This document shows, in pieces, positions 45,994 through 55,227 of a stretch of 64,000 nucleotides of DNA. A program made the translations under genes and the position numbers. Source of the stretch: Consotaella aegiceratis (GTDB lineage: Bacteria > Pseudomonadota > Alphaproteobacteria > Rhizobiales > Rhizobiaceae). Each line of letters starts with the position of its first letter. The first letter of the stretch is position 1. Under the pieces are notes generated by a model, which saw nothing but the letters and a program-made list of their open reading frames with translations, did no database searches and was not told the DNA's origin. The stretch is from positions 1 through 64,000 of the forward strand of contig NZ_JAZHFT010000008.1 in the NCBI RefSeq assembly GCF_036541425.1. The letters are read 5' to 3'.

Positions 45994-47777
45994 CGATGGA
46001 TATGACCGCAGAACCCGGCGACCTGAACGAGCCCGATCTGCGCGCCCAGGCGGTCGCCGCAGCGCGCGGGGATCGGCCGTTCGATCTGCTGATCGTCGGC
46101 GGCCGCGTCTTCTGCGCGGCGACGGCCGAGTTTCTGGAGGCCGATATCGGCCTCGTCGGACCGCTGATCGCCAGCGTCCATCCCGCCGGCACGCGCAGCG
46201 ATGCGACGACCACCCTCGACGCGGACGGCGGTTTCGTATCGCCCGGCCTCATCGACACCCACATGCACATCGAAAGCTCGATGGTGACGCCGGCCGGCTA
46301 TGCGCGCGCCGTGGTGCCGAGGGGGGTGACGACGATCGTCTGGGACCCTCACGAGTTCGGCAATGTCAGTGGCCTCCACGGCGTGCGTTGGGCGGTGGAG
46401 GCGTCGCGGGGTCTGCCGCTGCGCGTCGTTCCGCTCGCCCCGTCCTGCGTGCCCTCGGCGCCGGGGCTGGAGCGCGCGGGCGCCGATTTCGATGCAGAGA
46501 CGGTCGCCGAGATGCTCCGATGGCCCGAGATCGGCGGCGTCGCCGAGGTGATGAACATGCGCGGCGTGATCGACCGGGATCCGCGCATGAGCGCCATCGT
46601 CCAGGCCGGGCTCGCCTCCGGCAAACCCGTCTGCGGCCACGCGCGGGGTCTTGCGGGTGGCGATCTTCAGGCCTTCATGGCGGCGGGCGTCAGCTCCGAT
46701 CACGAACTGACCTCGGCCGACGACCTCATGGCCAAGCTGCGCGCGGGCCTGACGATCGAACTGCGCGGCTCGCACGACCACCTGCTGCCGGAATTCGTGC
46801 AGGCGCTGAACCGCCTGGGCCACCTGCCGCAGACGCTGACGCTGTGCACGGACGACGTCTTTCCCGACGATCTCATCTCCGGCGGCGGCCTGGACGACGT
46901 GGTGCGGCGGCTGGTGCGCTATGGCCTGAAGCCGGAATGGGCGCTCCAGGCGGCGACGCTCAACGCGGCGCGGCGCCTGAAGCGCAACGATCTCGGCGCG
47001 ATCGCCGCCGGCTGCCGCGCCGATCTTGTGATTTTCGAAGACCTGGAGTGCTTTTCGGCCCGTGCGGTGATCGTGAGCGGGCGGCAGGCGGCTTCGGCGG
47101 GCCGGTTGACGGAGCCGGTCGCCGACCGGGATCCGACGCCGTTGCTCGATACGGTCAAGCTTCCGACGCTCGTCGCCGACGATTTCCGGGTCAGAGCGGA
47201 CGGCGAGCGGGCGCGCGTCGCCCTGATCGACCAGCCGCGCTTTACGCGCTGGCGCGAGACCGAGACGGAGGTTCGCGACGGTTTCGTCGTGCCGCCCAAG
47301 GGCAGCACGCTAGTCGCGGTGGCCCACCGGCACGGCCTTGCCGATGTCCGCCCGCGCGTCGGCTTCCTCTCCGGCTGGGGCGAATGGCGCGGCGCCTTCG
47401 CCACCACGGTGGCGCACGACAGCCACAACCTCACAGTCTTCGGTGGCAATGCGTCGGACATGGCGGTCGCCGCCAACGCGGTGATCGCCGCCGGCGGCGG
47501 CATGGCGGTGGCGTCGGGCGGCCAGGTCAAGGCGTTGGTGGAGCTGCCCGTCGCCGGGCTCGTCTCTCTGGCGGACGCCGATAGCGTTGGCGCCGCCTTT
47601 GGCCGTCTACGCGCCGCGATGGATGCGATCGTCGACTGGCAGCCGCCCTATCTCGTCTTCAAGGCCTGTTTCGGCGCGACGCTTGCCTGCAATGCCGGCC
47701 CGCACCAGACCGACCAGGGCATCGCCGACGTGGCGACCGGCGTGCTTCTCGCCTCGCCGGTGCTGGACGTGCGATAA
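45990..47777 (+). CDS. ade: Adenine deaminase
   Basis: 595 residues. Amidohydrolase metal motif HMHIES at residues 91-96 (with DTHMH), WDPHEFGNV segment, SSDHE near residue 229 and a C-terminal domain containing VAHDSHNLTVFGGN and VVRDG-like EVRDGFVVP. It turns adenine into hypoxanthine. Overlaps the nucleoside hydrolase (ATGA). ATG at 45990 is used; Met at 45996 or 46002 are alternatives. Ends one base before the convergent M20 stop. Confidence 0.93.
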   Translation: MTMDMTAEPGDLNEPDLRAQAVAAARGDRPFDLLIVGGRVFCAATAEFLEADIGLVGPLIASVHPAGTRSDATTTLDADGGFVSPGLIDTHMHIESSMVTPAGYARAVVPRGVTTIVWDPHEFGNVSGLHGVRWAVEASRGLPLRVVPLAPSCVPSAPGLERAGADFDAETVAEMLRWPEIGGVAEVMNMRGVIDRDPRMSAIVQAGLASGKPVCGHARGLAGGDLQAFMAAGVSSDHELTSADDLMAKLRAGLTIELRGSHDHLLPEFVQALNRLGHLPQTLTLCTDDVFPDDLISGGGLDDVVRRLVRYGLKPEWALQAATLNAARRLKRNDLGAIAAGCRADLVIFEDLECFSARAVIVSGRQAASAGRLTEPVADRDPTPLLDTVKLPTLVADDFRVRADGERARVALIDQPRFTRWRETETEVRDGFVVPPKGSTLVAVAHRHGLADVRPRVGFLSGWGEWRGAFATTVAHDSHNLTVFGGNASDMAVAANAVIAAGGGMAVASGGQVKALVELPVAGLVSLADADSVGAAFGRLRAAMDAIVDWQPPYLVFKACFGATLACNAGPHQTDQGIADVATGVLLASPVLDVR

Positions 47778-48953
47778 TCAGGCGCCGGTGGCCAGTTCCT
47801 GTTCGACCAGGGTCGACCAGAAGAGCACGCCCGAACCGATGGCCTCGTCGTTGAAATCGTAGGCGGTATTGTGGTGCAGCGCGCCATCGACGGCCGGGCC
47901 GTTGCCCAGCCAGACATAACAGCCCGGCGCCTCGCCGGCGAAGAAAGCAAAATCGTCCCCGGCGGTCGACGGCGGAAACGCCTCGCGCACCTTGTCGCCG
48001 AACACGGCCCTTGCCGCGGCCATGGCGCGGCGGCTGGCGTCGATATCGTTGATCACCGGCGGAATGCGGCGCTGGAAACCGTAGTCGGCCGCGATGCCGT
48101 GCATCAAGGCCGAGCCGTGCGCCAGCCGGCCGATCTCTTCTTCGAGCTGATCGCGCACGACCGGCGAATAGGCCCGCGCCGTGCCGCCGATCTCGACCAT
48201 GTCCGGAATGACGTTGAGCGCCTTCGGGTCGCCCGCCTGCACCGAGCAGGCGCTGACCACTGCGGGCTCCAGCGGATCGACCACGCGCCCGACGATGCTC
48301 TGCAGACCGGCCAGAAAGGTTGCGGCGGCGGTGATCGGGTCGCGGCCGAGATGCGGCTTGGCGCCGTGCGTGCCGGTGCCGCGCAGGGTGACGCGCCAGG
48401 TGTCGGACGAGGCGAGCTGCGGTCCGGCGACGACCGCCATCTCGTCCGGGTCGAGGCCGGGCATGTTGTGCAGCCCGTACACCGCGTCGCAGGGGAAGCG
48501 GGCAAACAGGCCCTCCTCCACCATGCGTCTTGCGCCGCCCCTGCCTTCTTCCGCCGGCTGGAAGATGAAATGCACGGTGCCGGTAAAGGCCTGCGTCGCG
48601 GCCAGATACCGCGCCGCGCCCAGCAGCATGACGGTATGGCCGTCATGGCCGCAGGCGTGCATCTTGCCCGGCGCGGTGGATCGGTACGGGCGGTCCGCCG
48701 TCTCCGGCATGGCGAGCGCGTCCATGTCGGCGCGCAGCCCGATGCGACGCGGGCCGTTGCCGACGGTCAGCGTACCGACGACGCCCGTGCCTCCGAGACC
48801 GCGATCCACGACGAGCCCCGCCTTTTCCAACTCCGCCGCGACGATCGCGCTGGTGCGCTCCTCCTCGAAGCCGAGTTCGGGATGAGCATGCAGGTCGCGC
48901 CGCAGCTCGGTCAGAAACGGCAGGTCGGCGGCGATCCGATCGGGGATCTTCAT
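47778..48953 (-). CDS. M20 family amidohydrolase (hippurate hydrolase-like)
   Basis: 391 residues. Metal motif HACGHDGH at 99-106 and FQPAEEG with Glu135-Glu136, typical of the M20D amidohydrolases that cut N-acyl amino acids (hippurate, indole-acyl conjugates). The HAHPELGFEE opening is also typical. Substrate unknown. Convergent with ade; it lies between two purine salvage genes. Confidence 0.92.
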   Translation of the reverse strand: MKIPDRIAADLPFLTELRRDLHAHPELGFEEERTSAIVAAELEKAGLVVDRGLGGTGVVGTLTVGNGPRRIGLRADMDALAMPETADRPYRSTAPGKMHACGHDGHTVMLLGAARYLAATQAFTGTVHFIFQPAEEGRGGARRMVEEGLFARFPCDAVYGLHNMPGLDPDEMAVVAGPQLASSDTWRVTLRGTGTHGAKPHLGRDPITAAATFLAGLQSIVGRVVDPLEPAVVSACSVQAGDPKALNVIPDMVEIGGTARAYSPVVRDQLEEEIGRLAHGSALMHGIAADYGFQRRIPPVINDIDASRRAMAAARAVFGDKVREAFPPSTAGDDFAFFAGEAPGCYVWLGNGPAVDGALHHNTAYDFNDEAIGSGVLFWSTLVEQELATGA

Positions 48954-49032
48954 CGGGCGGCTCCTTGTCGAGGATGGGCGGCGGCTGGCATCTCGGCATC
49001 GGTGCCGCGTCGCTCTCGCCTCTTATTTCCCC

Positions 49033-49075
49033 GCATGATGTGGTCCGAAAACTCTGCAACTTTTCGGCATCATGC
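49033..49075. repeat. REP-like palindromic intergenic repeat
   Basis: GCATGATG (49033..49040) and CATCATGC (49068..49075) form an outer stem, and CCGAAAA (49045..49051) and TTTTCGG (49061..49067) an inner stem, around a 9-base loop. Palindromes with this GCATGAT...CCGAAAA...TTTTCGG...ATCATGC layout are widespread between genes in Rhizobiales genomes. It lies between the divergent M20 and phosphoribosyltransferase genes. I saw no second copy in this window. Confidence 0.75.
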
Positions 49076-49147
49076 TCTAGAGAGAAGCCGATAAGATCAG
49101 CCTTCGGCGCGCTTGGCCAGGGCCAATGGGCGGGGAACACCAGGCCG

Positions 49148-49825
49148 ATGCAGCCGCACGACTTCTGGCAGGCCATCGAGAGCGCCGATGAGGACGCACC
49201 GGCGGCGGTGTTCGCCGAGGCCTATCCGGCGCGTCTGCCCGACGGCCGCATCCTGCGCCTGCCGATCCGTCCGCGCGGCGAGGGCGAGACGGCGCTGGCC
49301 TCGCTGATCGTCAACCAGGCGAGTTTTTCGGTGCAGGAGACGCTGGCGGCGGAGTTGGCGAGGCAAGCCGAGGCCTATGCCCCCGACATCGTCGTCGGGC
49401 TACCCACCCTCGGCCTGACGCTGGCGGCCGCGGTGGCGCGGGCGCTCGGCCACCCCCGCTACGTGCCGCTCGGGACCTCGCGAAAATTTTGGTACGAGGA
49501 TCGTCTGTCCTTCCCGCTCACCTCGATCACCACGCCAGACCGCACACGGCATCTCTATATCGATCCGCGCATGCTGCCGCTGATTGCGGGGCGGCGCGTG
49601 CTTCTCGTCGACGACGTGATCAGTTCCGGCACGTCGATGGCCGCCGGCATCGAACTCATGGGCCGCTGCGGCGTCCAGCCGGTGGCGCTCGGCGCGGCCA
49701 TGCTGCAGTCGGATCGCTGGCGGCAGCGCCTCGCCGACCTCGATCCATGCTGGCCGGAACGGACGCTGGCGGTGTTTTCGACACCGCTGCTGAGACGCGC
49801 GCTGCAAGGCTGGGTGACGGAGTAG
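49148..49825 (+). CDS. Phosphoribosyltransferase family protein
   Basis: 225 residues. The PRPP-binding loop VLLVDDVISSGTS at about 153-165 and the preceding flexible loop fit type I PRTases; VGLPTLGLTLAAAVARALG matches the upstream helix. Specificity is not clear. It lies 195 bases from the M20 start in a purine salvage neighbourhood, which suggests a purine substrate, but that is inference. ATG at 49148 is chosen over longer frames because family similarity begins there. Confidence 0.82.
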   Translation: MQPHDFWQAIESADEDAPAAVFAEAYPARLPDGRILRLPIRPRGEGETALASLIVNQASFSVQETLAAELARQAEAYAPDIVVGLPTLGLTLAAAVARALGHPRYVPLGTSRKFWYEDRLSFPLTSITTPDRTRHLYIDPRMLPLIAGRRVLLVDDVISSGTSMAAGIELMGRCGVQPVALGAAMLQSDRWRQRLADLDPCWPERTLAVFSTPLLRRALQGWVTE

Positions 49826-49828
49826 ACG

Positions 49829-49844
49829 GTCGCGACCTCGCGAC
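49829..49844. repeat. Short palindrome after the phosphoribosyltransferase gene
   Basis: GTCGCGACCTCGCGAC is a perfect 7-bp inverted repeat with a 2-base centre, three bases after the stop. The loop is too small for a normal hairpin, though 5-6 pairs could still form. Significance unknown. Confidence 0.3.
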
Positions 49845-49919
49845 AGGGGCGAGGCGAACCGAAATGGCCCACGGTGGCCGCCCACGCTTCGGACGACACG
49901 GAACGGAACAGTGCCCGCG

Positions 49920-50216
49920 TCAGGCCTCGGCCGCCTCGACAATCCGGATGTCGCGTTCTGCGCCTCCGGCCAGGGCTGCCAGAGCTTCCTGATAGGCCGC
50001 GCTATCGTGCGCCGCCTTCGCCTGCTCCACGTCGTCGAACTCGATCACCACGGTGCGCTGAGCGAGCCCGGCTTCGTACACCTGCGCCGGCAGCCCACGC
50101 ACGAGGATACGGCCACCGGCAGCAACGATCGCCGGGCCGCTCAGTCGGGCATATGCGGCCAGTGCGTCGGGGTTGCTGACCGAGCGATACGTCGCGATCC
50201 AATAGGCCTTGGCCAT
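49920..50216 (-). CDS. DUF1330 domain-containing protein
   Basis: 98 residues of a ferredoxin-like dimeric alpha-beta barrel: KAYWIATYRSVSNPDALAAYARLSGPAIVAAGGRILVRG and VVIEFDDVEQAKAAHDSAAYQEAL match DUF1330. Function unknown. ATG at 50216 has a GGAGG site upstream; the next gene stops 18 bases before it. Confidence 0.88.
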   Translation of the reverse strand: MAKAYWIATYRSVSNPDALAAYARLSGPAIVAAGGRILVRGLPAQVYEAGLAQRTVVIEFDDVEQAKAAHDSAAYQEALAALAGGAERDIRIVEAAEA

Positions 50217-50234
50217 CGTCCTTGCCTCCACCGT

Positions 50235-50552
50235 TCAGTCTCGGGCCGTCTTCAGCGCCCGACCGAGCTTATCTTCGACCGAGGTGATCTTGGAGTCGAG
50301 CCGACTCGCCGCGCCTTGCCGATAATCCGCCTTCAGCGCGACCTCGACGCGGGCGCAGTCGGCCCGTAGCGCCTCGAAACACTGCGTCACGACGGCCATC
50401 ACCGCGTCCCACTCGCCTTCGAGGATCGTGCCCATGGGCGTGAGCCGGTAGGCGACGCCGCTCGTGTCGATGATGTCCAGGATGCGCGCCACATAGCCGC
50501 TCAGGCTCTCGCCCTTGTCGACCGGGTACATCGAGAATTCCAGCAAAACCAT
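50235..50552 (-). CDS. MTH1187 family thiamine-binding protein (DUF77)
   Basis: 105 residues. Family start LLEFSMYPVDKGESLSGYVARILDIIDTSGV and TPMGTILEGEWDAVMAVV in the middle are typical of the DUF77/YqgV group, some members of which bind thiamine. An AAGGAGA site lies upstream. Eighteen bases separate it from the DUF1330 gene, so they are probably co-transcribed. Confidence 0.88.
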   Translation of the reverse strand: MVLLEFSMYPVDKGESLSGYVARILDIIDTSGVAYRLTPMGTILEGEWDAVMAVVTQCFEALRADCARVEVALKADYRQGAASRLDSKITSVEDKLGRALKTARD

Positions 50553-50752
50553 CCGACCGTCTCCTTGTGCTGCATCACGGCGAGCACAGTAGGGCAATCG
50601 CAACGCCGCTCGAACCCGGCTATCGACAGGGATGCAACAGAATTATGAATTCTGTTTCAGATTCAGCCCGTCGTGCTCGTCCCGGCGGATCGCTGCGAAT
50701 GTCCGCTATCACGCCACTTGTTCATAGTTGAGAGTTTGAGCAATATCGAGCA

Positions 50753-51223
50753 ATGGCACATTCGACCTTGAGCATAAGACGCGCCACCACCGGCGATATT
50801 CCTCGGCTGCTCGATCTTTATCAGCACCTAATCCCCGGCGATGATCGTCCGGATGATGCTTCCGCCGCCGGGGCTTTCGAGCGCTTTGTTGCCTATGCGG
50901 GAAGTGCGATATTTCTCGGTGAAGTGGATGGCGCCCTTGTTACGTCCTGCGTCCTTGTCGTTGTCCCAAATCTCACCCGTTGCGCAAGGCCCTACGGGAT
51001 TATTGAAAACGTTGTAACGCATTGCGGCCATCGACAAAGGGGCTACGGGCGACAGATACTTGATGCAGCATCGGATGCAGCCTGGTCAGCTGGATGCTAC
51101 AAAGTCATGCTGCTAGCAGGATCGAAAGCGCCTGCGACATTGAACTTCTATCGTCAGGCAGGCTTTGAGCAGTCGAAAACCGGCTTCCAAAAACGGCGTA
51201 TTCCAGTTCGTTCGGAAAACTAG
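50753..51223 (+). CDS. GNAT family N-acetyltransferase
   Basis: 156 residues. Motif A IIENVVTHCGHRQRGYGRQILDAA at about residues 83-106 and NFYRQAGFEQSKTGFQKR near the end. Its C-terminal pattern matches a common small GNAT type in Proteobacteria. Slightly less GC-rich codons than its neighbours, and it lies in AT-richer flanks, so it may be a later arrival. Substrate unknown. Confidence 0.82.
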   Translation: MAHSTLSIRRATTGDIPRLLDLYQHLIPGDDRPDDASAAGAFERFVAYAGSAIFLGEVDGALVTSCVLVVVPNLTRCARPYGIIENVVTHCGHRQRGYGRQILDAASDAAWSAGCYKVMLLAGSKAPATLNFYRQAGFEQSKTGFQKRRIPVRSEN

Positions 51224-51331
51224 AACCTGGCCAACTACTCCCCGTGCGGAACGCTAAACGCTCATTTTTTGGAACACGTTCACAGTATTCTGTTTGATCT
51301 CATCACGCCGCAATCTCAGGATCCGACTCGC

Positions 51332-52387
51332 CTACCCCTCCGCTAGCACGCAGCATTGTTCGGCGATCGGGGTGAGGACGGCCGCCGCACCCGGCTCGAA
51401 GGGCTGGGACAGGGTGCCGTTGGCGACCAGTTCGCCGGCGCCGGTCTCGCAGCGGTATTGATAGGCGCGGCCGAGATAGGTGCGCAGCCCCAGCGTGGCC
51501 GGAAGCCCGTCGCCTTCGGCGCGCACCGCCAGCCCCTCGGGCCGGCAGGCGAGGACGAAACTGTCGGGGATGGCGCCGAAGGCCTCCTGCGACAGCGAGA
51601 GCCGCGCGCCGCCCGGCGCCTCGGCGGTGACCGTCTCGCCCTGCCGCTCGACGGTCTTCAGGGGGATCAGGTTCTCGAAGCCGACGAAGCGGGCGACGAA
51701 TTCGTTGACCGGCTTCTTGTAGAGCACCTCGGGCGCGTCGAGCTGCATGATGCGGCCGGCGTTCATGATCGCCACCCGGTCGGAGATCGAGAACGCCTCC
51801 TCCTGGTCGTGGGTGACGTAGAGCGCCGTGGTGGCGTTGGCCTGCTGCAGGCGCCGGATTTCCACGCGCATATCGACGCGCAGCTTGGCGTCGAGGTTCG
51901 ACAGCGGCTCGTCGAACATCAACAGCGGCGGGTCGATCACCAGCGCGCGGGCGAGCGCCACGCGCTGCCGCTGACCACCCGACAGGGCCGCCGGATAGCG
52001 ATCGGCGAAGGACGAAAGGCCGACGCGCTCCAGCATCGCGGCGGCGCGCTTGGCACGCTCGCTCGCGGCGATCTTCCTTTGCTTGAGGCCGAACGCGACG
52101 TTGTCGAGCACGGTCAGATGCGGAAACAGCGCGTAGTTCTGGAAGACGATGCCGATGTCGCGGGTGTGCGCCGGCCGCCGGGTCAGGTCGGCGTCGCCCA
52201 GGCGGATGGTGCCGCTGGTCGGCTGCAGGAAGCCGGCGACGAGGCGCAGGGTCGTCGTCTTGCCGCAGCCGCTGGCGCCCAGGAGCGAGACCAGTTCGCC
52301 GGCGGCGACGTTGAGCGACAGATCCTCCAGCACCTTGGTGCGGCCGTAATGGGCGCTGACGGAGTTAAGGGCGAGGGAAACGGTCAT
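51332..52387 (-). CDS. ABC importer ATPase, PotA-like (spermidine/putrescine type)
   Basis: 351 residues. Walker A GASGCGKTT, signature LSGGQRQRVALARAL, Walker B LLMFDEPLSNLDAKLR and a C-terminal TOBE domain (about 240-350). It powers the importer formed with the two permeases and the binding protein upstream. The order binding protein, two permeases, ATPase on one strand is that of the POTRA/Fbp class; six bases separate it from the permease stop. Substrate may be a polyamine or another cationic solute. Confidence 0.9.
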   Translation of the reverse strand: MTVSLALNSVSAHYGRTKVLEDLSLNVAAGELVSLLGASGCGKTTTLRLVAGFLQPTSGTIRLGDADLTRRPAHTRDIGIVFQNYALFPHLTVLDNVAFGLKQRKIAASERAKRAAAMLERVGLSSFADRYPAALSGGQRQRVALARALVIDPPLLMFDEPLSNLDAKLRVDMRVEIRRLQQANATTALYVTHDQEEAFSISDRVAIMNAGRIMQLDAPEVLYKKPVNEFVARFVGFENLIPLKTVERQGETVTAEAPGGARLSLSQEAFGAIPDSFVLACRPEGLAVRAEGDGLPATLGLRTYLGRAYQYRCETGAGELVANGTLSQPFEPGAAAVLTPIAEQCCVLAEG

Positions 52388-52393
52388 GATCGG

Positions 52394-53182
52394 CTACTTG
52401 GTCAGGAAGCTCAGGCCCAGCGTCGCTTCCACGACGCTCATCACCGCGACGGTCACCAGCATCAGAAGCACGGAGACGGCGGCGATCGTCGGGTCGAAGA
52501 ACTGCTCCATGTGGGCGAGCATCTGGATCGGCAGGGTGGAAATGCCCGGCCCCGTCAGGAAGAGCGAGACCGACACGTCGTTGAGCGAAGTGATGAAGGC
52601 GAGGATGAAGGCGGCGATGGCGCCGGCGCGCACGTTCGGCAGCACGACGGTGAAGAACGCCTTGAGGCGCGGACAGCCGAGGCTGACGGCCGCCTCCTCG
52701 ATGGAAAAGTCGAAGGCGGCCAGGCTGGCGCTCACCACCCGCACCGAATAGGGCAAGACGAGCAGCGCATGGCCGATCAGCAGGCTGGCGAAGATCGGAA
52801 AGCCGGCGCCGACCGTGACCGACTTCATCAAGGAAAAGCCGAAGACGATCTCGGGCACCAGCACCGGCAGGACGAAGACCGTCGACAGCCAGCCCGGCAG
52901 CTCGATGCGGTAGCGGTTGAGGGCGTAGGCGGCCGGAATGCCGACGAGCAGCGACAGGCTTGTGCCGAAGAAGGCGAGCGAAAAGCTCGTCACCATGGTG
53001 CGGCGGAAGGCGCTGATCTCGAAGATGTTGAAAAACCAGTGCAGCGTCAGGCCCTGCGGCGGAAACGCCAGGAAGGTCGTATCGCTGAGCGCGGCGCCGA
53101 CGATGATCACCAGCGGCCCGACCAGGAAGAAGAAGACGGCCGCCGCAAAGACGATCAGAACAGGATGAAGTCGATGCTGCAT
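52394..53182 (-). CDS. ABC transporter permease, PotC-like
   Basis: 262 residues with six membrane helices and the EAA motif EEAAVSLGCPRLKAFFTVVLPNVR at about residues 163-186. Its ATG overlaps the stop of the first permease (ATGA), and a longer upstream frame is just that gene in another frame. Forms the channel together with the first permease. Confidence 0.9.
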   Translation of the reverse strand: MQHRLHPVLIVFAAAVFFFLVGPLVIIVGAALSDTTFLAFPPQGLTLHWFFNIFEISAFRRTMVTSFSLAFFGTSLSLLVGIPAAYALNRYRIELPGWLSTVFVLPVLVPEIVFGFSLMKSVTVGAGFPIFASLLIGHALLVLPYSVRVVSASLAAFDFSIEEAAVSLGCPRLKAFFTVVLPNVRAGAIAAFILAFITSLNDVSVSLFLTGPGISTLPIQMLAHMEQFFDPTIAAVSVLLMLVTVAVMSVVEATLGLSFLTK

Positions 53183-54009
53183 CAGACCGCCGCCGGGTTC
53201 AGGCGCCGCGCCAGGCGGCTCATGATGAGCACGATGCCGATGGTCATCACCGTCATGATCACCGCGATGGTCGAGGCGCCGATCCAGTCGAACGTCACCA
53301 TGGCGCGCTGATAGAGGAACGTGCCCATCATCATCTGCTGCTCGCCGCCGAGCAGCTGAGGCGTCGCATAGGAGGTGAACGAGCCGGTGAAGACGAGAAC
53401 CGCGCCGACGATGATGCCCGGCATCGCAAGCGGGAAGACCACCTGGCGGAAGGTCGCCGCCGGCGAAGCGCCGAGCGACGTCGCCGCCTGGAGCAGCTCC
53501 TCGGGAATGCCCTCCAGCACGCCGACGCAGGTCAGGATCATCAGCGGCACGAAGAGATAGACCATGGCGACGACGATGGCGCCCTTGGAGTAAAGCATCG
53601 ACAGCGGCTCGTCGATGACGCCCACCGTCAGCAGCGCCTCGTTGAGGATGCCGTTCTTGCCCAGGATGATGAGCCACGCGAAGGAGCGCACCACCACGCC
53701 CGTCAGAAGCGGAAAGACCGCGGCGATGATCAGGAAGCTCTTGGCCCGGCCCGGCGCGTGCGAGACCACATAGGCGGTGATGAAGCCGACGAACACCGAA
53801 ATCGCCGTGGTCATCAGCGCGACCTCGGTGGTGCGATAGAGCACGGTGCGCCGGAAGCCGCTGCCGAAGAAGGCGGCGTAGGCGTCAAATACCCCGCCCG
53901 TGCCGCCCAATGTCGTTGCGAAGGTTGCCAGCACCGGCCCGATCAGAAACGCCACGACCGCGAGCGTGGCCGGCGCGGCCAGGCCCCAGCCGAGCCAGCG
54001 ACTGGACAT
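53182..54009 (-). CDS. ABC transporter permease, PotB-like
   Basis: 275 residues, six membrane helices, EAA motif EELLQAATSLGASPAATFRQVVFPLAMPG near residue 165-193. First of two permeases. It starts 100 bases after the binding-protein stop, with a strong hairpin in that gap. Confidence 0.9.
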   Translation of the reverse strand: MSSRWLGWGLAAPATLAVVAFLIGPVLATFATTLGGTGGVFDAYAAFFGSGFRRTVLYRTTEVALMTTAISVFVGFITAYVVSHAPGRAKSFLIIAAVFPLLTGVVVRSFAWLIILGKNGILNEALLTVGVIDEPLSMLYSKGAIVVAMVYLFVPLMILTCVGVLEGIPEELLQAATSLGASPAATFRQVVFPLAMPGIIVGAVLVFTGSFTSYATPQLLGGEQQMMMGTFLYQRAMVTFDWIGASTIAVIMTVMTIGIVLIMSRLARRLNPAAV

Positions 54010-54040
54010 GAGAAAAGTCTCCTAGATCAAAGATCGCATC

Positions 54041-54064
54041 GACCGCCGGTATCGGCCGGCGGTC
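54041..54064 (-). terminator. Intercistronic stem-loop between binding-protein and permease genes
   Basis: GACCGCCGG at 54041..54049 and CCGGCGGTC at 54056..54064 form a perfect 9-bp stem with a 6-base loop, midway between the binding-protein stop and the permease start. Such hairpins stabilise the binding-protein message and partly stop read-through, giving excess binding protein over membrane parts. No T-tract follows. Confidence 0.6.
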
Positions 54065-54108
54065 ATGCCATCGCTATTCCTAACAGCAAAGAGCGGGATG
54101 CGGAGCGC

Positions 54109-55140
54109 CTACATCCCGAAGATCTCGTTCCAGCGGTCGATCCACTCCTGCTTGTTGGCGTTCAGCTTGGCGTAGTCGATCCGGTAGAGGTTGCTGATCA
54201 TCTCGTCGCCGTAGGTCCACAGCGCCGCCTGCTCGGGCGTCAGCTTCACATTGGTGTTGACCGGGGCATCGACGCCCTGCTCGGCCTCCTTCTGCTGCAC
54301 CTCGTCGGAGAGCAGGAAATTGATGAACTGGTGCGCGAGCTCGACGTTCTCGGCGCCCTTCGGGATGTTGACCGTGTTGAGGGTCGCGATGTCGCCGTCC
54401 TGCAGATCCGCCCAGGTCATGGTCGGTACCGCTTCCTGCAGCGAGGCGAGCGTGAAGTCCTGAGCCAGCGCCACCGTCGCCTCGCCGGTGGAGATCAGGT
54501 TCACCATCTCCGAGCCGGTGTTGTAGTTCTTCACGACATTGGGCTTCAGCGCCTCGATCGCCTCGAACGCGGCATCCTCGTCGTCATAGGCGCTCACGCC
54601 GGCATGATCGCCGGCCTTGAGAACGACCATCGGTCCGGCGGTGGTCGTGATGCCCGGCAGAGAGATCGAGTTGGCGAGATCGTCGCGCCACAGATCGTCC
54701 CAGCTGGTCAGCGGCTCGACTTTTTCGGAATCGTAGACGATGCCGACCCTGCCGATCGAATAGGCGGGACCATATTCGCCCTGCGGCGCCTGGGCGAGAT
54801 CGTAGAGCTTCTCAACATTGGGGAGCTTCGACCGGTCGACCGGCTGCAGCAGCCCCTGCTCGATGGCGAGCTGCGAATAGCTGTCGGTCAGGAAGATGAC
54901 GTCGACGCCGGAGCCGCCGCGGATCGCCAGCTTGTTGAGGCGGTCGGCGTTGTTGCCGGTTTCGAAGACGACGTCGCAGCCACACATCTCCTTGAACGGT
55001 TGGATGATGTTGGCGTCGAGCTTTTCGCCGTTGTAACCCCACCAGGAAATGGTCAAGGTCTCGGCCAGGACCGGCGTCGCGCCGAGCACTCCTGCCATCG
55101 CCGTCGCTGCGGCAATTCCCGTCATCCAAGCACGCGTCAT
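54109..55140 (-). CDS. ABC transporter substrate-binding protein, PotD/PotF-like
   Basis: 343 residues. Signal peptide (MTRAWMTGIAAATAMAGVLGATPVLA, cleavage before Glu27). The mature start ETLTISWWGYNGEKLD and the GSGVDVIFLTD and GRVGIVYDSEKVEP stretches fit extracellular binding proteins for polyamines and related compounds. An AGGAAG site precedes the ATG at 55140; a Met 12 codons earlier lacks one. Feeds the two permeases and ATPase that follow. Confidence 0.88.
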   Translation of the reverse strand: MTRAWMTGIAAATAMAGVLGATPVLAETLTISWWGYNGEKLDANIIQPFKEMCGCDVVFETGNNADRLNKLAIRGGSGVDVIFLTDSYSQLAIEQGLLQPVDRSKLPNVEKLYDLAQAPQGEYGPAYSIGRVGIVYDSEKVEPLTSWDDLWRDDLANSISLPGITTTAGPMVVLKAGDHAGVSAYDDEDAAFEAIEALKPNVVKNYNTGSEMVNLISTGEATVALAQDFTLASLQEAVPTMTWADLQDGDIATLNTVNIPKGAENVELAHQFINFLLSDEVQQKEAEQGVDAPVNTNVKLTPEQAALWTYGDEMISNLYRIDYAKLNANKQEWIDRWNEIFGM

Positions 55141-55227
55141 ACTCTGGCTTCCTGTGAATTGAGCGTCGGCACCCATCGCCGAGTGGAGGGAGGCTATTTT
55201 CTCGGCAGGTCATTTTCAAGCGCAAAT

